From NCBI GenBank assembly GCA_034520215.1, contig JAXHNR010000001.1, positions 496,001-560,000 on the forward strand: DNA of 64,000 bases, in the 5' to 3' direction. The notes under the pieces are model-generated. The model was not told the DNA's origin. It did no database searches and saw nothing but the letters and a program-made list of their open reading frames with translations. Source of the stretch: Candidatus Krumholzibacteriota bacterium (GTDB lineage: Bacteria; Krumholzibacteriota; Krumholzibacteriia; Krumholzibacteriales; WJIX01). Below are positions 1 to 8,528 of this stretch, piece after piece. The translations under genes were made by a program, and so were the position numbers. Position 1 is the first letter of the stretch, and every line of letters begins with the position of its first letter.

Positions 1-2
1 AG

Positions 3-203
3 AGCGTGTCATTAGTCTCAGGATTTGACAGCTCTATTCCGTTTGTAATCCAGCCCGCGACTCTATTGACAAATAACGGCGGGGGTGATTTGAGACTGGC
101 TGTCGATTCTGACTTGATGATCAAGTTTTATGATGACGCGTCAAAGTACCTCGAGAATGTAAAACTTATTCCTCAGTGTCATAGGCTGCTTGGAGTTTTA
201 TGA
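3..203 (+). CDS. Possible 3' end of an unidentified gene
   Basis: The reading frame is open from the left edge and stops at 201-203, so this could be the last 66 or so residues of a gene that begins outside the window. I see no recognisable domain. Residue composition (many Asp, Leu, Val) is protein-like, but the fragment is too short to judge. It could equally be a chance open frame. Confidence 0.25.
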   Translation, partial: SVSLVSGFDSSIPFVIQPATLLTNNGGGDLRLAVDSDLMIKFYDDASKYLENVKLIPQCHRLLGVL

Positions 204-440
204 ATAATGCCGCGAGATGATTCGATGCAGGGTCGGGTTCGTGAAGGCGGCGACCACCTCGCAGCGACTATTTGTTTGAGCAAGCTGCATACCAGATTTA
301 TATTCAAATTGTCATTAAACCCTGTAAGTCCTTGCCAAACAAGTGTTATCAAAGAACCGGCTTTTAATGAAATGTTTCTCAGAGTTTCCTGTTATTCCTT
401 GTAATTTTTTTAACACTGCTTAAGAAAGAATACATTTTCT

Positions 441-474
441 TCGAAATCGCAATATATGAATGTCGAAATTGCAA
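441..474. repeat. Short 12-bp direct repeat, 22-bp period
   Basis: tcgaaatcgcaa at 441-452 recurs with one change as tcgaaattgcaa at 463-474. Two copies two helical turns apart upstream of a promoter can be an operator, but two copies of 12 bp in AT-rich DNA may also be chance. Confidence 0.3.
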
Positions 475-536
475 CAGTGAGGAACTTATTTTAAACTTGT
501 TTGCCGGCAGGTTATAAAATAAACTGATAAAATTAC

Positions 537-564
537 TTGACACCTGTCCGTATTTTGCTTTAAG
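537..564 (+). promoter_or_regulatory. Candidate sigma-70 promoter for the HU gene
   Basis: A perfect TTGACA lies at 537-542. Sixteen bases on is TTTAAG at 559-564, with an upstream TG that would make an extended -10. Initiation near 571 would give a leader of about 70 nt. The -10 matches only 4 of 6 consensus bases, so this is tentative. Confidence 0.4.
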
Positions 565-639
565 AAATTGTAATACTAGGACTTAGTGTTTAAGTCAGTT
601 CATGGGACTTGTTTTCATACCTTAATAAAGGAGGGGTAG

Positions 640-918
640 ATGACAAAGGCTGACATAGTTGAGGACATAGCCAATAAGACCGGTTTGACAAAAAAGGAAG
701 TAGCTGAATCGGTCGAGGGATTCCTTAGTTGTATTTCAAATGGATTGGCAAACGGCGAACATTTTGAAATCAGGGGATTCGGAACCTTCAAGGTGAAGCG
801 TCGTAAGGCGAGGATGGCCAGAAACCCGAGGACCGGGGAACCTGTTCCGGTGCCCGAAAGGCTTGTGCCCGTATTCAAGGTCTCCCGTGAATTAAAAGAG
901 CTTGTTGCTCAAGCTTAA
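640..918 (+). CDS. HU/IHF-family DNA-binding protein
   Basis: A 92-residue nucleoid protein that binds DNA as a dimer and bends it. The length and the sequence are typical of HU: an N-terminal helical half (MTKADIVEDIANKTGLTKKE) and the beta-arm hallmark GFGTFKVKRRKARMARNPRTG at about residues 46-66, where the Arg/Pro arm inserts into the minor groove. A strong Shine-Dalgarno (AAGGAGGGG, 628-636) precedes the ATG. It stands alone with its own candidate promoter. HU versus IHF-like role cannot be decided from sequence alone. Confidence 0.95.
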   Translation: MTKADIVEDIANKTGLTKKEVAESVEGFLSCISNGLANGEHFEIRGFGTFKVKRRKARMARNPRTGEPVPVPERLVPVFKVSRELKELVAQA

Positions 919-1101
919 TTCACACTGATTGAGATCTTTTTGAGGCGAGCATGATATTTCCCTCTCTCCGCCTATAATGGTGAAGCTGGATGATTACTTT
1001 TTTATATTCAGTGCCGCGGCTGAATATATTAATCGGTTAAAGTATTTGCCGCGGAGGTGTATTATTACCGTCTTTCATGGAATTGACTAAGTGGTGATTG
1101 A

Positions 1102-2130
1102 TTGGATAAAAGAGTAATAGATTTGAGAAGCGATACAGTTACAAGATGCTCTCCCGGAATGAAAGAGGCGATGTGTGAAGCTGAGGTTGGTGACGATGTG
1201 CTGGGGGATGACCCTACCGTAGAGCTTTTTGAAGAAAGGATTGCGAAGCTTCTCGGTAAGGAAAAGGCGCTGTTTGTGATCAGCGGCACTATGGCTAACC
1301 TGCTTGCCTTGATTTCCCAGACAAGACCCGGAGACGAGGTTCTTCTTGATAGAAACAGCCATATATTTAATTACGAAGCCGCCGGTTCGGCGGTAATTGG
1401 CGGGCTGCAGCTTCATCCTTTTGACGGTTCCGGCGGTTTTCTTCCTGTTGATGAATTGCCTCTTGCTGTCAGACCCGATAATTTCCATTATCCTCGCACT
1501 TCACTCGTTTGTGTTGAAAACACTCATAATCGAGGCGGCGGGACAATTTACCCATTCGATGAATTAAAGGATATTTCCAGTTTCGCGGCGGAATTCAATC
1601 TGAGGACTCATATGGATGGAGCTCGCCTGGCGAATGCCGTTATCGCTTCGGGGATTCCGTTTGACAGATGGGCCCGGCTTGCCGATTCTGTGAATGTATG
1701 TTTTTCTAAAGGCCTTGGAGCACCGGTGGGATCGGTTATTGCCTCCGATGCTGAAACGATTAAAAGAGCCAGAGACTGGCGTAAGAGGTTGGGAGGAGGA
1801 TGGAGGCAGGCGGGTCATTTGGCGGCGGCATGCCTATACGCGATCGATCATAACATAGAACGTCTGACCGAAGATCATGAAAAGGCTTCAAGAATAGCAG
1901 AAGTGATAAAGGCCGACCCGCGATTTAAACTTGTTTATCGTGTAGAGACGAATATCGTGATTTTCGAGATTACCGATAATTCTATAGATGCAGATTCCGT
2001 TGTAAGTAAACTGGCTAAATCCGGTATTCTCTGTTTACCTTTCGGGGGCAGAAAAATTCGTATGGTCACTCATCTGGATATTTCCTTTGAAGATATCGAA
2101 TATTTTGAGAAGGTATTTCCTGGAATCTAA
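1102..2130 (+). CDS. ltaE: Low-specificity L-threonine aldolase
   Basis: A 342-residue fold-type I PLP enzyme expected to cleave L-threonine/allo-threonine to glycine and acetaldehyde. The N-terminal DLRSDTVTR motif (residues 7-15), GDDVLGDDPTV (30-40), the aspartate of HMDGARLAN (about 170-178) and the PLP lysine in FSKGLGAPVGS (Lys203) are all characteristic. It begins with TTG with a weak ribosome site. rsmI follows after only 8 bases, so the two are probably co-transcribed. The family also includes beta-hydroxy amino-acid aldolases with other specificity. Confidence 0.93.
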   Translation: MDKRVIDLRSDTVTRCSPGMKEAMCEAEVGDDVLGDDPTVELFEERIAKLLGKEKALFVISGTMANLLALISQTRPGDEVLLDRNSHIFNYEAAGSAVIGGLQLHPFDGSGGFLPVDELPLAVRPDNFHYPRTSLVCVENTHNRGGGTIYPFDELKDISSFAAEFNLRTHMDGARLANAVIASGIPFDRWARLADSVNVCFSKGLGAPVGSVIASDAETIKRARDWRKRLGGGWRQAGHLAAACLYAIDHNIERLTEDHEKASRIAEVIKADPRFKLVYRVETNIVIFEITDNSIDADSVVSKLAKSGILCLPFGGRKIRMVTHLDISFEDIEYFEKVFPGI

Positions 2131-2138
2131 AAAATGCA

Positions 2139-2825
2139 ATGAGACTTTTCCAATTTTATTTTGTAAGCACTCCTATAGGTAATCTCGGCGATTTTTCGGA
2201 AAGGGCGGCAGTAACATTAAGAGATGTTGATTTAATACTGGCAGAAGATAAGAGGAAAACCGGAATTCTTCTTTCACGGTATAAAATCAACACTAAGCTG
2301 AGAGCGTATCATGATCATAACAAGAAGAGAGTTACGCCGGATGTTATAAAAGGGCTGAACGAAGGTCTAAGAATGGCCCTTGTTACAGACGGAGGCACTC
2401 CGTTGATATCCGATCCGGGATTCTACCTTATAAGGGAACTTATAAAGAATGACATTGAATTTACCGTGGTGCCGGGTCCAACCGCTCCAATTAGCGCGCT
2501 TGTTCTTTCAGGCTTTCCTCCCGACAGATTTACTTTCTTTGGATATATGCCCAGGAAAAAGGGAAAAAAGGAAAAGCTTATAGAAAAGGCGGGTAAGAGA
2601 AAAGAAACTTCAATCTTCTTCGAAAGTCCATACCGTTTATTGAAGACACTTGAATATATAGAGAGAGTTCTTGGAGATAGAGATGTTGTTGTAGCAAGGG
2701 AACTGACAAAGAGATATGAAGATATTCGCAGAGGCCGAGTGAGTGAACTAATTGAGTATTTTTCTTCTAAAAAGGTCAAAGGGGAAATTACACTGCTTAT
2801 CAAGGGAAACGCCGGCAATAAATAA
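2139..2825 (+). CDS. rsmI: 16S rRNA (cytidine-1402-2'-O)-methyltransferase RsmI
   Basis: A tetrapyrrole-methylase-fold SAM enzyme that 2'-O-methylates C1402 in the ribosomal decoding centre. Family motifs are present: TPIGNL (11-16), AEDKRKT (35-41), TDGGTPLISDPG (about 83-94) and VPGPTA (about 112-117). At 228 residues it keeps the catalytic core but lacks the roughly 50-60 residue C-terminal extension of E. coli RsmI. It sits 8 bases behind the threonine aldolase. Confidence 0.93.
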   Translation: MRLFQFYFVSTPIGNLGDFSERAAVTLRDVDLILAEDKRKTGILLSRYKINTKLRAYHDHNKKRVTPDVIKGLNEGLRMALVTDGGTPLISDPGFYLIRELIKNDIEFTVVPGPTAPISALVLSGFPPDRFTFFGYMPRKKGKKEKLIEKAGKRKETSIFFESPYRLLKTLEYIERVLGDRDVVVARELTKRYEDIRRGRVSELIEYFSSKKVKGEITLLIKGNAGNK

Positions 2826-2881
2826 ATGGAAGCTCTTGACATAAACGGGGCTTAAGTTTAATAATACCTCATCAGGAGAAA

Positions 2882-3499
2882 GTGAGAGGATTTATTTTGT
2901 CTGTAAAAACTGAAATCAAAAATTTTTTTAGAAGACTTCTAACGCCTCTTGTTTCTTTGATTTCCTTAATGGGTATTTCACCATTAACTATTACTTCAGC
3001 GGGCATCTTAATTAGTTTAGTCGGAGCTTTTCTGGTTGCCGGCGGCAAGCTGTTTGCCGGGGGTGTAGCGCTCGCGATTTCCGGTCTATGCGATATAATA
3101 GATGGTTCACTCGCGAGAAAAGGTGAAAAAGTAACTGTTTTTGGGGCTTTCTTTGATTCCACGGGGGACCGGGTAGCGGAACTCGCTTATTTCGGCGCGT
3201 TGGTTTTATACTATGCGGGTAAGGTTCCCGTGAGCAGTTTTTATATAATTCTCGTTCTTATTGCCATGTCGGGGTCTCTCCTTACGAGCTATGCCAGAGC
3301 GAGAGCTGAAGGACTTGGCGTCAGGTGTGAAATAGGATTTCTTGAAAGACCGGAGAGGATTATTCTGCTTATCGTGGGGTTGATATTTGGCGGGGTTACA
3401 CTTGTTACTGTTATTGCTGTACTTGCCTTTTTAACTGTCTTTACATTTATTCAGCGGGTTGTTCATGTGGGAAAATTGACAATGGGTAAAGATCTGTAG
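2882..3499 (+). CDS. CDP-alcohol phosphatidyltransferase
   Basis: An integral membrane enzyme of phospholipid synthesis that moves a phosphatidyl group from CDP-diacylglycerol to an alcohol. The full family signature D-x2-DG-x2-AR-x8-G-x3-D-x3-D is seen at residues 71-96 (Asp71, Asp74, Gly75, Ala78, Arg79, Gly88, Asp92, Asp96). Several hydrophobic segments flank it. 205 residues, GTG start behind aggaga. The acceptor is not evident: phosphatidylglycerophosphate synthase or an inositol-phosphate-type enzyme are both possible. Confidence 0.88.
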   Translation: MRGFILSVKTEIKNFFRRLLTPLVSLISLMGISPLTITSAGILISLVGAFLVAGGKLFAGGVALAISGLCDIIDGSLARKGEKVTVFGAFFDSTGDRVAELAYFGALVLYYAGKVPVSSFYIILVLIAMSGSLLTSYARARAEGLGVRCEIGFLERPERIILLIVGLIFGGVTLVTVIAVLAFLTVFTFIQRVVHVGKLTMGKDL

Positions 3500-3618
3500 C
3501 ATCTTTTTTCGGTTTTTTTTGTTGATTAAGAATTAGGTTTTTGTTTTTCCATAACCGAAATGTGAAACTTTATCAATTTCAGCAGTCAAGTTGTTAGTTA
3601 ATCAGCATTGGATATATA

Positions 3619-4995
3619 GTGACGAATCTTAAAAGTGTCCTTAAAACATCTGTTCCAATCGTAGTGGACCTAGGCGCTCAGATAGTTATGTGGACAATTG
3701 AAACCACATTAGTCGGGCACATCGCCGTTGACTCTATGAAAAGGTTTTACCCCGGTCTGAACGCGAGTGGTGTAGACGCCCTAACTGCTGTGGGGAATGT
3801 AGTGCAGATAATCCTCTATACCTGCACGATACTTCTTATATTCGTTTTCGGCGCCACAATTATTGTAAACAAACTCCTTGGGGAGAAAAAGATTAAAGAA
3901 GCAAATCATTTTCTCGGGCAGGCTCTCTCTACCGCCCTTATCCCCTCTTTCCTTATAGCGATAATCTGGTATTTCGGCACACCATTTATTTTCAGCACGG
4001 TACTGGGAGCTACGGAAGCTGTAACTGCTATCGGAATAGATTATTTCAGGTTGATTTCCTTTTTCGCTCCTTTAATAGTTATGAATTTTGTGGCGATAGG
4101 TATAGTCCGCGGCGCGGGCGATACTCATCTTTCGATGATTACCGGGCTTCTTGTAAACGGAATTCATCTTGCCCTGGCGATAGTGCTGATTTTTGGACAT
4201 TACTTTTTTCCTGAATTAGGTGTCCGGGGCGCCGCGCTTGCCGCGGGGATAGGACATACAGTCGGATGTATTCTGACATTCAGCGTAATCTTACGGGGAC
4301 AAAGTGTCCTCACCTTCAAGTGGAGTGATTTTACAAGCTTTAACGGAAAGAGCATATCAGCAATCATAAAAACCGGCATTCCAATCACACTTGAACAATT
4401 GGCGTGGATGACGGGAATGACTATAGTTATAGGGTTCAGTAACAGGCTGGGAACTGTTGCCGCCGCCGCCCAAATCGTGATCATTACGTACCAGAGGTTG
4501 TTTTCGATTCTTTATCAGGCCTTTGGAATTGGAACCCTTACACTCGTAGGTCAGCTTTACGGGGCGGATAAGCATAAAAGCGCGAGAGATACAAGCAGAA
4601 CATTTTTCTGGTTTGCCGCGGTAGTCGTTCTAATTATTTCAACTATAATATTCTTCCGTTCCCGTCACCTTGCCATGATATTCACAAGGAATGAGAAGGT
4701 TCTCGATTTGTGCTCGAAGGTGTTTAAGATTGTGGCTGTTGTACAATTGCCCAAAGTTCTCTCCTTTGTTTATTCTTTCAGCCTGCGCGGGGTTGGTGAA
4801 AATAAATACCCCATGTATCTCGCCTTCATTGGTGTGTTATTCTTTGAAGTTATACTGGGGTACACGCTGGCATTTGTTTTCTCTATGTCACTCGTGGGAT
4901 TGTGGATAGCGGCTTTTGGAGATGAAACCTTTAAGGTTTTTATGGCGAAAAGACGTTTTCACAAAAGGATAGCGGATCTACAAAACGGAAAGTAA
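3619..4995 (+). CDS. MATE-family multidrug/Na+ efflux transporter
   Basis: A 458-residue inner-membrane protein with about 12 hydrophobic segments in two homologous halves. MATE-like features include an N-terminal helix with VPIVVDLGAQIVMWTIETT, the VRGAGDTHLSM segment in the first half and the matching LRGVGENKYPM segment in the second half (about residues 392-402). It is expected to export cationic drugs or metabolites by Na+ or H+ antiport. GTG start with no strong ribosome site. Thymidylate kinase follows 10 bases later. Substrate is unknown. Confidence 0.92.
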   Translation: MTNLKSVLKTSVPIVVDLGAQIVMWTIETTLVGHIAVDSMKRFYPGLNASGVDALTAVGNVVQIILYTCTILLIFVFGATIIVNKLLGEKKIKEANHFLGQALSTALIPSFLIAIIWYFGTPFIFSTVLGATEAVTAIGIDYFRLISFFAPLIVMNFVAIGIVRGAGDTHLSMITGLLVNGIHLALAIVLIFGHYFFPELGVRGAALAAGIGHTVGCILTFSVILRGQSVLTFKWSDFTSFNGKSISAIIKTGIPITLEQLAWMTGMTIVIGFSNRLGTVAAAAQIVIITYQRLFSILYQAFGIGTLTLVGQLYGADKHKSARDTSRTFFWFAAVVVLIISTIIFFRSRHLAMIFTRNEKVLDLCSKVFKIVAVVQLPKVLSFVYSFSLRGVGENKYPMYLAFIGVLFFEVILGYTLAFVFSMSLVGLWIAAFGDETFKVFMAKRRFHKRIADLQNGK

Positions 4996-5005
4996 GTGAT
5001 TAGAA

Positions 5006-5653
5006 TTGAAACCTTTCTTTATTACATTTGAAGGTATCGAAGGCTCGGGTAAATCAACTGTGGCTTCATTGATAGCGGGCCGATTTAAAAAAGCGGGATA
5101 TAATTTACTTCTGACTCGTGAGCCGGGCGGCACCGATTTGTCCGAGGATATAAGAAAAATTCTCCTGGATCCGCGGGAAACTGATATGTCCGAGAAAACT
5201 GAATTGATGCTTTATCTGGCAAGCAGAGCTCAACTTGTAGATGAAGTTTTAAAACCGGCTCTCGCTGACGGGAAAATTGTTTTATGTGATCGATATTTCG
5301 ATGCCACAACGGCATATCAGGGTTGGGCGCGCGGAATTGGGGAAGAATTTATAAATCAGCTTAACATATTTACCGTCGGAGCTGTAATACCTGATCTTAC
5401 GTTTCTTCTCGATCTTTCAGTAGAGGAAGGTTTTAGAAGGGGCCCAAAGCGGAGGGAAAAAACAGGGGCTCGCCACAGAGACCGTCTGGAACTTGAAGAT
5501 ATTGAGTTTCATAAAAGGGTCAGAGAGGGATATCTGAGGATTGCGGAAGGAGAAAAGCAGCGTGTAACAGTAATTGATGCTTCTAAAGATATCAATTCTG
5601 TTGTTTTTGAAATATCAGGGGTTATAAACTACCGTTTTGCCGTGAATATTTAA
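5006..5653 (+). CDS. tmk: Thymidylate kinase
   Basis: Phosphorylates dTMP to dTDP in DNA precursor synthesis. The 215-residue protein has the P-loop GIEGSGKST (10-18), TREPGGT just downstream, the DRY-type motif CDRYFDATTAYQG (about 92-104) and a basic lid near residues 148-158 (RRGPKRREKTG). TTG start, 10 bases after the MATE gene. Confidence 0.95.
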   Translation: MKPFFITFEGIEGSGKSTVASLIAGRFKKAGYNLLLTREPGGTDLSEDIRKILLDPRETDMSEKTELMLYLASRAQLVDEVLKPALADGKIVLCDRYFDATTAYQGWARGIGEEFINQLNIFTVGAVIPDLTFLLDLSVEEGFRRGPKRREKTGARHRDRLELEDIEFHKRVREGYLRIAEGEKQRVTVIDASKDINSVVFEISGVINYRFAVNI

Positions 5654-5835
5654 TAAATTCGAATTCCTGATTTATTCACATAATTTGATTTCACGGTTTA
5701 TATATTGCTATATTTCAACATGTAAATGATTATATTTTGTTTAACTTATAAAAAGTGTGAATTTGATATCTTATTTTATTTAATATTTCCTGAGTTTCAA
5801 GTCGATTTACATATATTGTACCTTGGAGGTTTATT
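5654..5835. other. AT-rich gap upstream of the S41 protease
   Basis: 182 bases, very AT-rich, no ORF of note. It ends in a good ribosome site (GGAGG, 5825-5829). Several TATA-like sequences make a promoter likely here, but none stands out enough to place. Confidence 0.4.
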
Positions 5836-7428
5836 TTGAACTGGAAAAAAGCGGCATTCTCAGTTTCTATACTTGTCTTAGTTATTGCCGGAGCGTTCAT
5901 AGTTTGGGGCGGTGAATGGACTCAGAAGGAAAAGGATGAAGCTTTCAAGGACCTTGAACGCTTTCAGGAAGTTCTTGTAAAAATACAGGATTATTACATT
6001 GATGAGAAAGACTTCGGTGAGCTTATAGATGCGGCCATAGGCGGTATGCTCGATGAGCTTGATCCGCATTCTGTATACCTCGATGAACTTGCCTATCAGA
6101 ATTTGATGATTCACACAAAAGGCAAGTTCGGCGGATTGGGGATAACAATCTCAGTCAGGGATAAGTTCCCGACTGTTATATCTCCCATAGAAGGCACACC
6201 CGCTTTCCGATTGGGTATTCAGGGAGGTGACAGGATCGTTCAAATAGAAGGTGAATCTACGAGGGGATGGTCTTCCAACGATGCCGTATCCAAGTTACGC
6301 GGCGATCCGGGTACAAAGGTAGGTATTACTGTCGCGCGGGAAGGCCTGCCCGATTCGCTTCAATTTACAATAACCAGGGAAATAATAAAGGTGCCGAGTA
6401 TTAACTATTCGACTATTGTTGACAGTGTCGGATATATAAGAATATCAAGATTCGCGCGGAAAACCGCCGGTACTCTAAGTGACATACTGAAAGATTTTGA
6501 AGATAAGAATATTAAAGGCGTCATTCTGGATCTTCGCTCAAATCCGGGCGGGCTGTTGAAATCGGCATACTCGGTTTCTGATCTTTTCCTCGAGAAGGAT
6601 AGAATGATAGTTTCAACAAAGAGCAGGTTTGAAGAAAATAATATGGAATACAAATCACATAGAAGGAATCTGCATGGTTCTTATCCCGTAGTAGTTATGG
6701 TAAACGGCTCAAGTGCCTCTGCCTCGGAAATTGTTGCCGGAGCCCTTCAGGATTGGGACAGAGCTGTTGTCGTCGGTCAGACGACCTTTGGAAAGGGTTC
6801 GGTGCAGAGCGTTTTCCCAATAGGTGATTCCACGGCTCTTAAACTTACGACTCAGCACTATTTTACTCCGAGCGGAAGGTGTATACATAAAAAGAGGAAC
6901 AGGGATGGAGAGGTAGTTGGAGAAATAAAAGAAGGGGAGGTAAAGGAGGAATTCTTCACAAACGCAGGGAGAATTGTATACGGCGGTGGAGGAATAACTC
7001 CTGACTGGAAGTTTGAATTACCGGACGTTACTGATCTGCAGCGTGAACTCCTTATCAGAGGGGTGTTCTTTTCCTTCGCCGTACACTATGCGGCTTACAA
7101 TGATGTAAATAATGACTTCGTTGTTGACCGGAATGTTATATCCGATTTCAAGGAATTTATAAAATCAAAGGATATTGAGGTTACCGACGAAGATTGGACT
7201 GAAGAGAATATAGAGTTTGTAAAGACCGGTATAAAGCGGGAGGTATTTAGAAAAGTAATGGGAACTGAGGGGGCTTATATAGCGGCACTTCCAGAAGATG
7301 AAGATTTTCAGAAAGTGATGAAAATGTTTAAATCCAATGATTCTCTCAGCGAGATGTTCAAATATGTTAAAGAGAAATCTAATGTTGCTGGAAGGGATGA
7401 GGATAGTGATGGGGGTAATGATAAGTGA
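5836..7428 (+). CDS. ctpA: S41-family carboxy-terminal processing protease
   Basis: A periplasmic serine protease that trims C-termini of envelope proteins. An N-terminal signal/anchor helix (about 5-25) is followed by a PDZ domain (about 95-180, KGKFGGLGITI onward) and the S41 catalytic domain. The Ser/Lys dyad is seen as SSASASEI (Ser near 295) and FGKGSVQ (Lys320), with the LRSNPGGLL motif at 233-241. A C-terminal region of about 150 residues ends in an acidic tail. TTG start behind GGAGG. It overlaps the next gene by 4 bases. Confidence 0.94.
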   Translation: MNWKKAAFSVSILVLVIAGAFIVWGGEWTQKEKDEAFKDLERFQEVLVKIQDYYIDEKDFGELIDAAIGGMLDELDPHSVYLDELAYQNLMIHTKGKFGGLGITISVRDKFPTVISPIEGTPAFRLGIQGGDRIVQIEGESTRGWSSNDAVSKLRGDPGTKVGITVAREGLPDSLQFTITREIIKVPSINYSTIVDSVGYIRISRFARKTAGTLSDILKDFEDKNIKGVILDLRSNPGGLLKSAYSVSDLFLEKDRMIVSTKSRFEENNMEYKSHRRNLHGSYPVVVMVNGSSASASEIVAGALQDWDRAVVVGQTTFGKGSVQSVFPIGDSTALKLTTQHYFTPSGRCIHKKRNRDGEVVGEIKEGEVKEEFFTNAGRIVYGGGGITPDWKFELPDVTDLQRELLIRGVFFSFAVHYAAYNDVNNDFVVDRNVISDFKEFIKSKDIEVTDEDWTEENIEFVKTGIKREVFRKVMGTEGAYIAALPEDEDFQKVMKMFKSNDSLSEMFKYVKEKSNVAGRDEDSDGGNDK

Positions 7429-8090
7429 TTGATAGAATTGCGGTTGTTTGCGATTTTGACGGAACAATAGCGAAGAGAGATATAGGGCACGAGTTCTTCG
7501 GTAAATATGTTTCTGATAAAGATAGACGGGAAAAGCTTCTTGAAGAGTGGAAGATTGGCCTGATAAGTTCCAGGGAATGTTTAGCCGAAGAAATAGAAAT
7601 GATTTTACCGGCGAATACGAGAGAACTTAAAGCCTTTGCCGGCGGGGAGGCATTGGATCCCTACTTTAAGGATTTTGTCGATTACTGTAATACATGCGGA
7701 TATGAGATTGAAATTTTAAGCGATGGACTCGATTATTATATAGATTACCTGCTTATGAAATCCGGTCTGGGATTTTTAGATTTTAAAGCCAATCACCTCG
7801 TTCATGATAATGGAGAAATAAAAACTGTCACTTTCCCCTACTATAATTCCATGAATTGCCAGATGTGCGGAAATTGCAAGAGAAAACATGTTGAAGACCT
7901 GCGTGAAAAAGGGTTTTTTATTGTTTATGTGGGTAACGGGTACAGTGACCGTTGCCCCGCTGAATATTCCGATATTGTATTCGCGAAGACCGAACTTCTC
8001 GGCTACTGTGAGGATAAAAAGATCGAACATATACCGTTTACGAATTTCAGAGATGTAGAGCAGGAGTTTTCAAGGAGAATCAGAATCTGA
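7425..8090 (+). CDS. MtnX-like HAD-superfamily phosphatase
   Basis: A 221-residue soluble HAD hydrolase. Motif I CDFDGT places the nucleophile at Asp10 and general acid at Asp12; motif II is around ILSDGLD and motif III/IV around GYSDRCPA. A Cys cluster (NCQMCGNCKR, about 143-152) is also seen in relatives of MtnX, the methionine-salvage 2-hydroxy-3-keto-5-methylthiopentenyl-1-phosphate phosphatase. No other methionine-salvage gene is near, so the true substrate is uncertain. The GTG start overlaps the protease stop. Confidence 0.8.
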   Translation: MIDRIAVVCDFDGTIAKRDIGHEFFGKYVSDKDRREKLLEEWKIGLISSRECLAEEIEMILPANTRELKAFAGGEALDPYFKDFVDYCNTCGYEIEILSDGLDYYIDYLLMKSGLGFLDFKANHLVHDNGEIKTVTFPYYNSMNCQMCGNCKRKHVEDLREKGFFIVYVGNGYSDRCPAEYSDIVFAKTELLGYCEDKKIEHIPFTNFRDVEQEFSRRIRI

Positions 8091-8123
8091 TTGCTTAAAT
8101 AAGAGTTTAATAGCGGTCCGGAT

Positions 8124-8528
8124 TCAATCTGAGAATATTACAGTTTCCTCCGAGCGGGATGATTCGTTGTTCTTTTTGATTATCGCCGTTGTATATATGT
8201 CACTTACATAATCGATAAAGTCAAAAATTTCATTTCTTGTAACAGTTTCTTTCCGGTTGAGAGCTTTAAGACGGTCCAACACCTCGTTAAGATCATTTTG
8301 TGTGGTAAGATTCTCCTGGCGGGAAGACCATAATTTATTCATCGTGTAACGCAGGTCCTCCTTGTAGTTTGTCCTCTCGCCGGCAGGGACTTTTTCGGCT
8401 AATTCGTTCACCTGCCTCATGTATATCTGTTTAGAAATAAATCCTTTCAATAGAAATAGTACGAGTACAACAGACAAAGCGGCCGTTATCATGATAATCA
8501 GTTTCTTGTTCATAATAAAACCCTTCAT
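8124..8528 (-). CDS. Small membrane-anchored protein of unknown function
   Basis: 134 residues, not recognised. One hydrophobic helix near the N-terminus (about residues 8-27, KKLIIMITAALSVVLVLFLL) is followed by a charged, probably helical domain. The first ATG overlaps the stop of the hydrolase gene by 4 bases. A second ATG five codons in (8513) has a better ribosome site (gaaggg). The tight overlap suggests it is translated with the hydrolase. Confidence 0.65.
   Translation of the reverse strand: MKGFIMNKKLIIMITAALSVVLVLFLLKGFISKQIYMRQVNELAEKVPAGERTNYKEDLRYTMNKLWSSRQENLTTQNDLNEVLDRLKALNRKETVTRNEIFDFIDYVSDIYTTAIIKKNNESSRSEETVIFSD

Larger units (their letters stand above)
204..626. other. 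Non-coding stretch upstream of the HU gene
   Basis: No convincing gene here. A 65-codon frame from 207 to 404 has no ribosome site and no family resemblance. The first part (about 215-285) is visibly richer in GC than the AT-rich remainder. The right half carries a short direct repeat (441-474) and a plausible promoter (537-564) for the HU gene. Confidence 0.5.

Noticed and set aside
207-404. 65-codon open frame after the window edge
   Set aside because: No ribosome site, no protein-family resemblance, odd composition.
8085-8130. Possible bidirectional terminator between convergent genes
   Set aside because: gattg/caatc pairing is too short and has no T-run.
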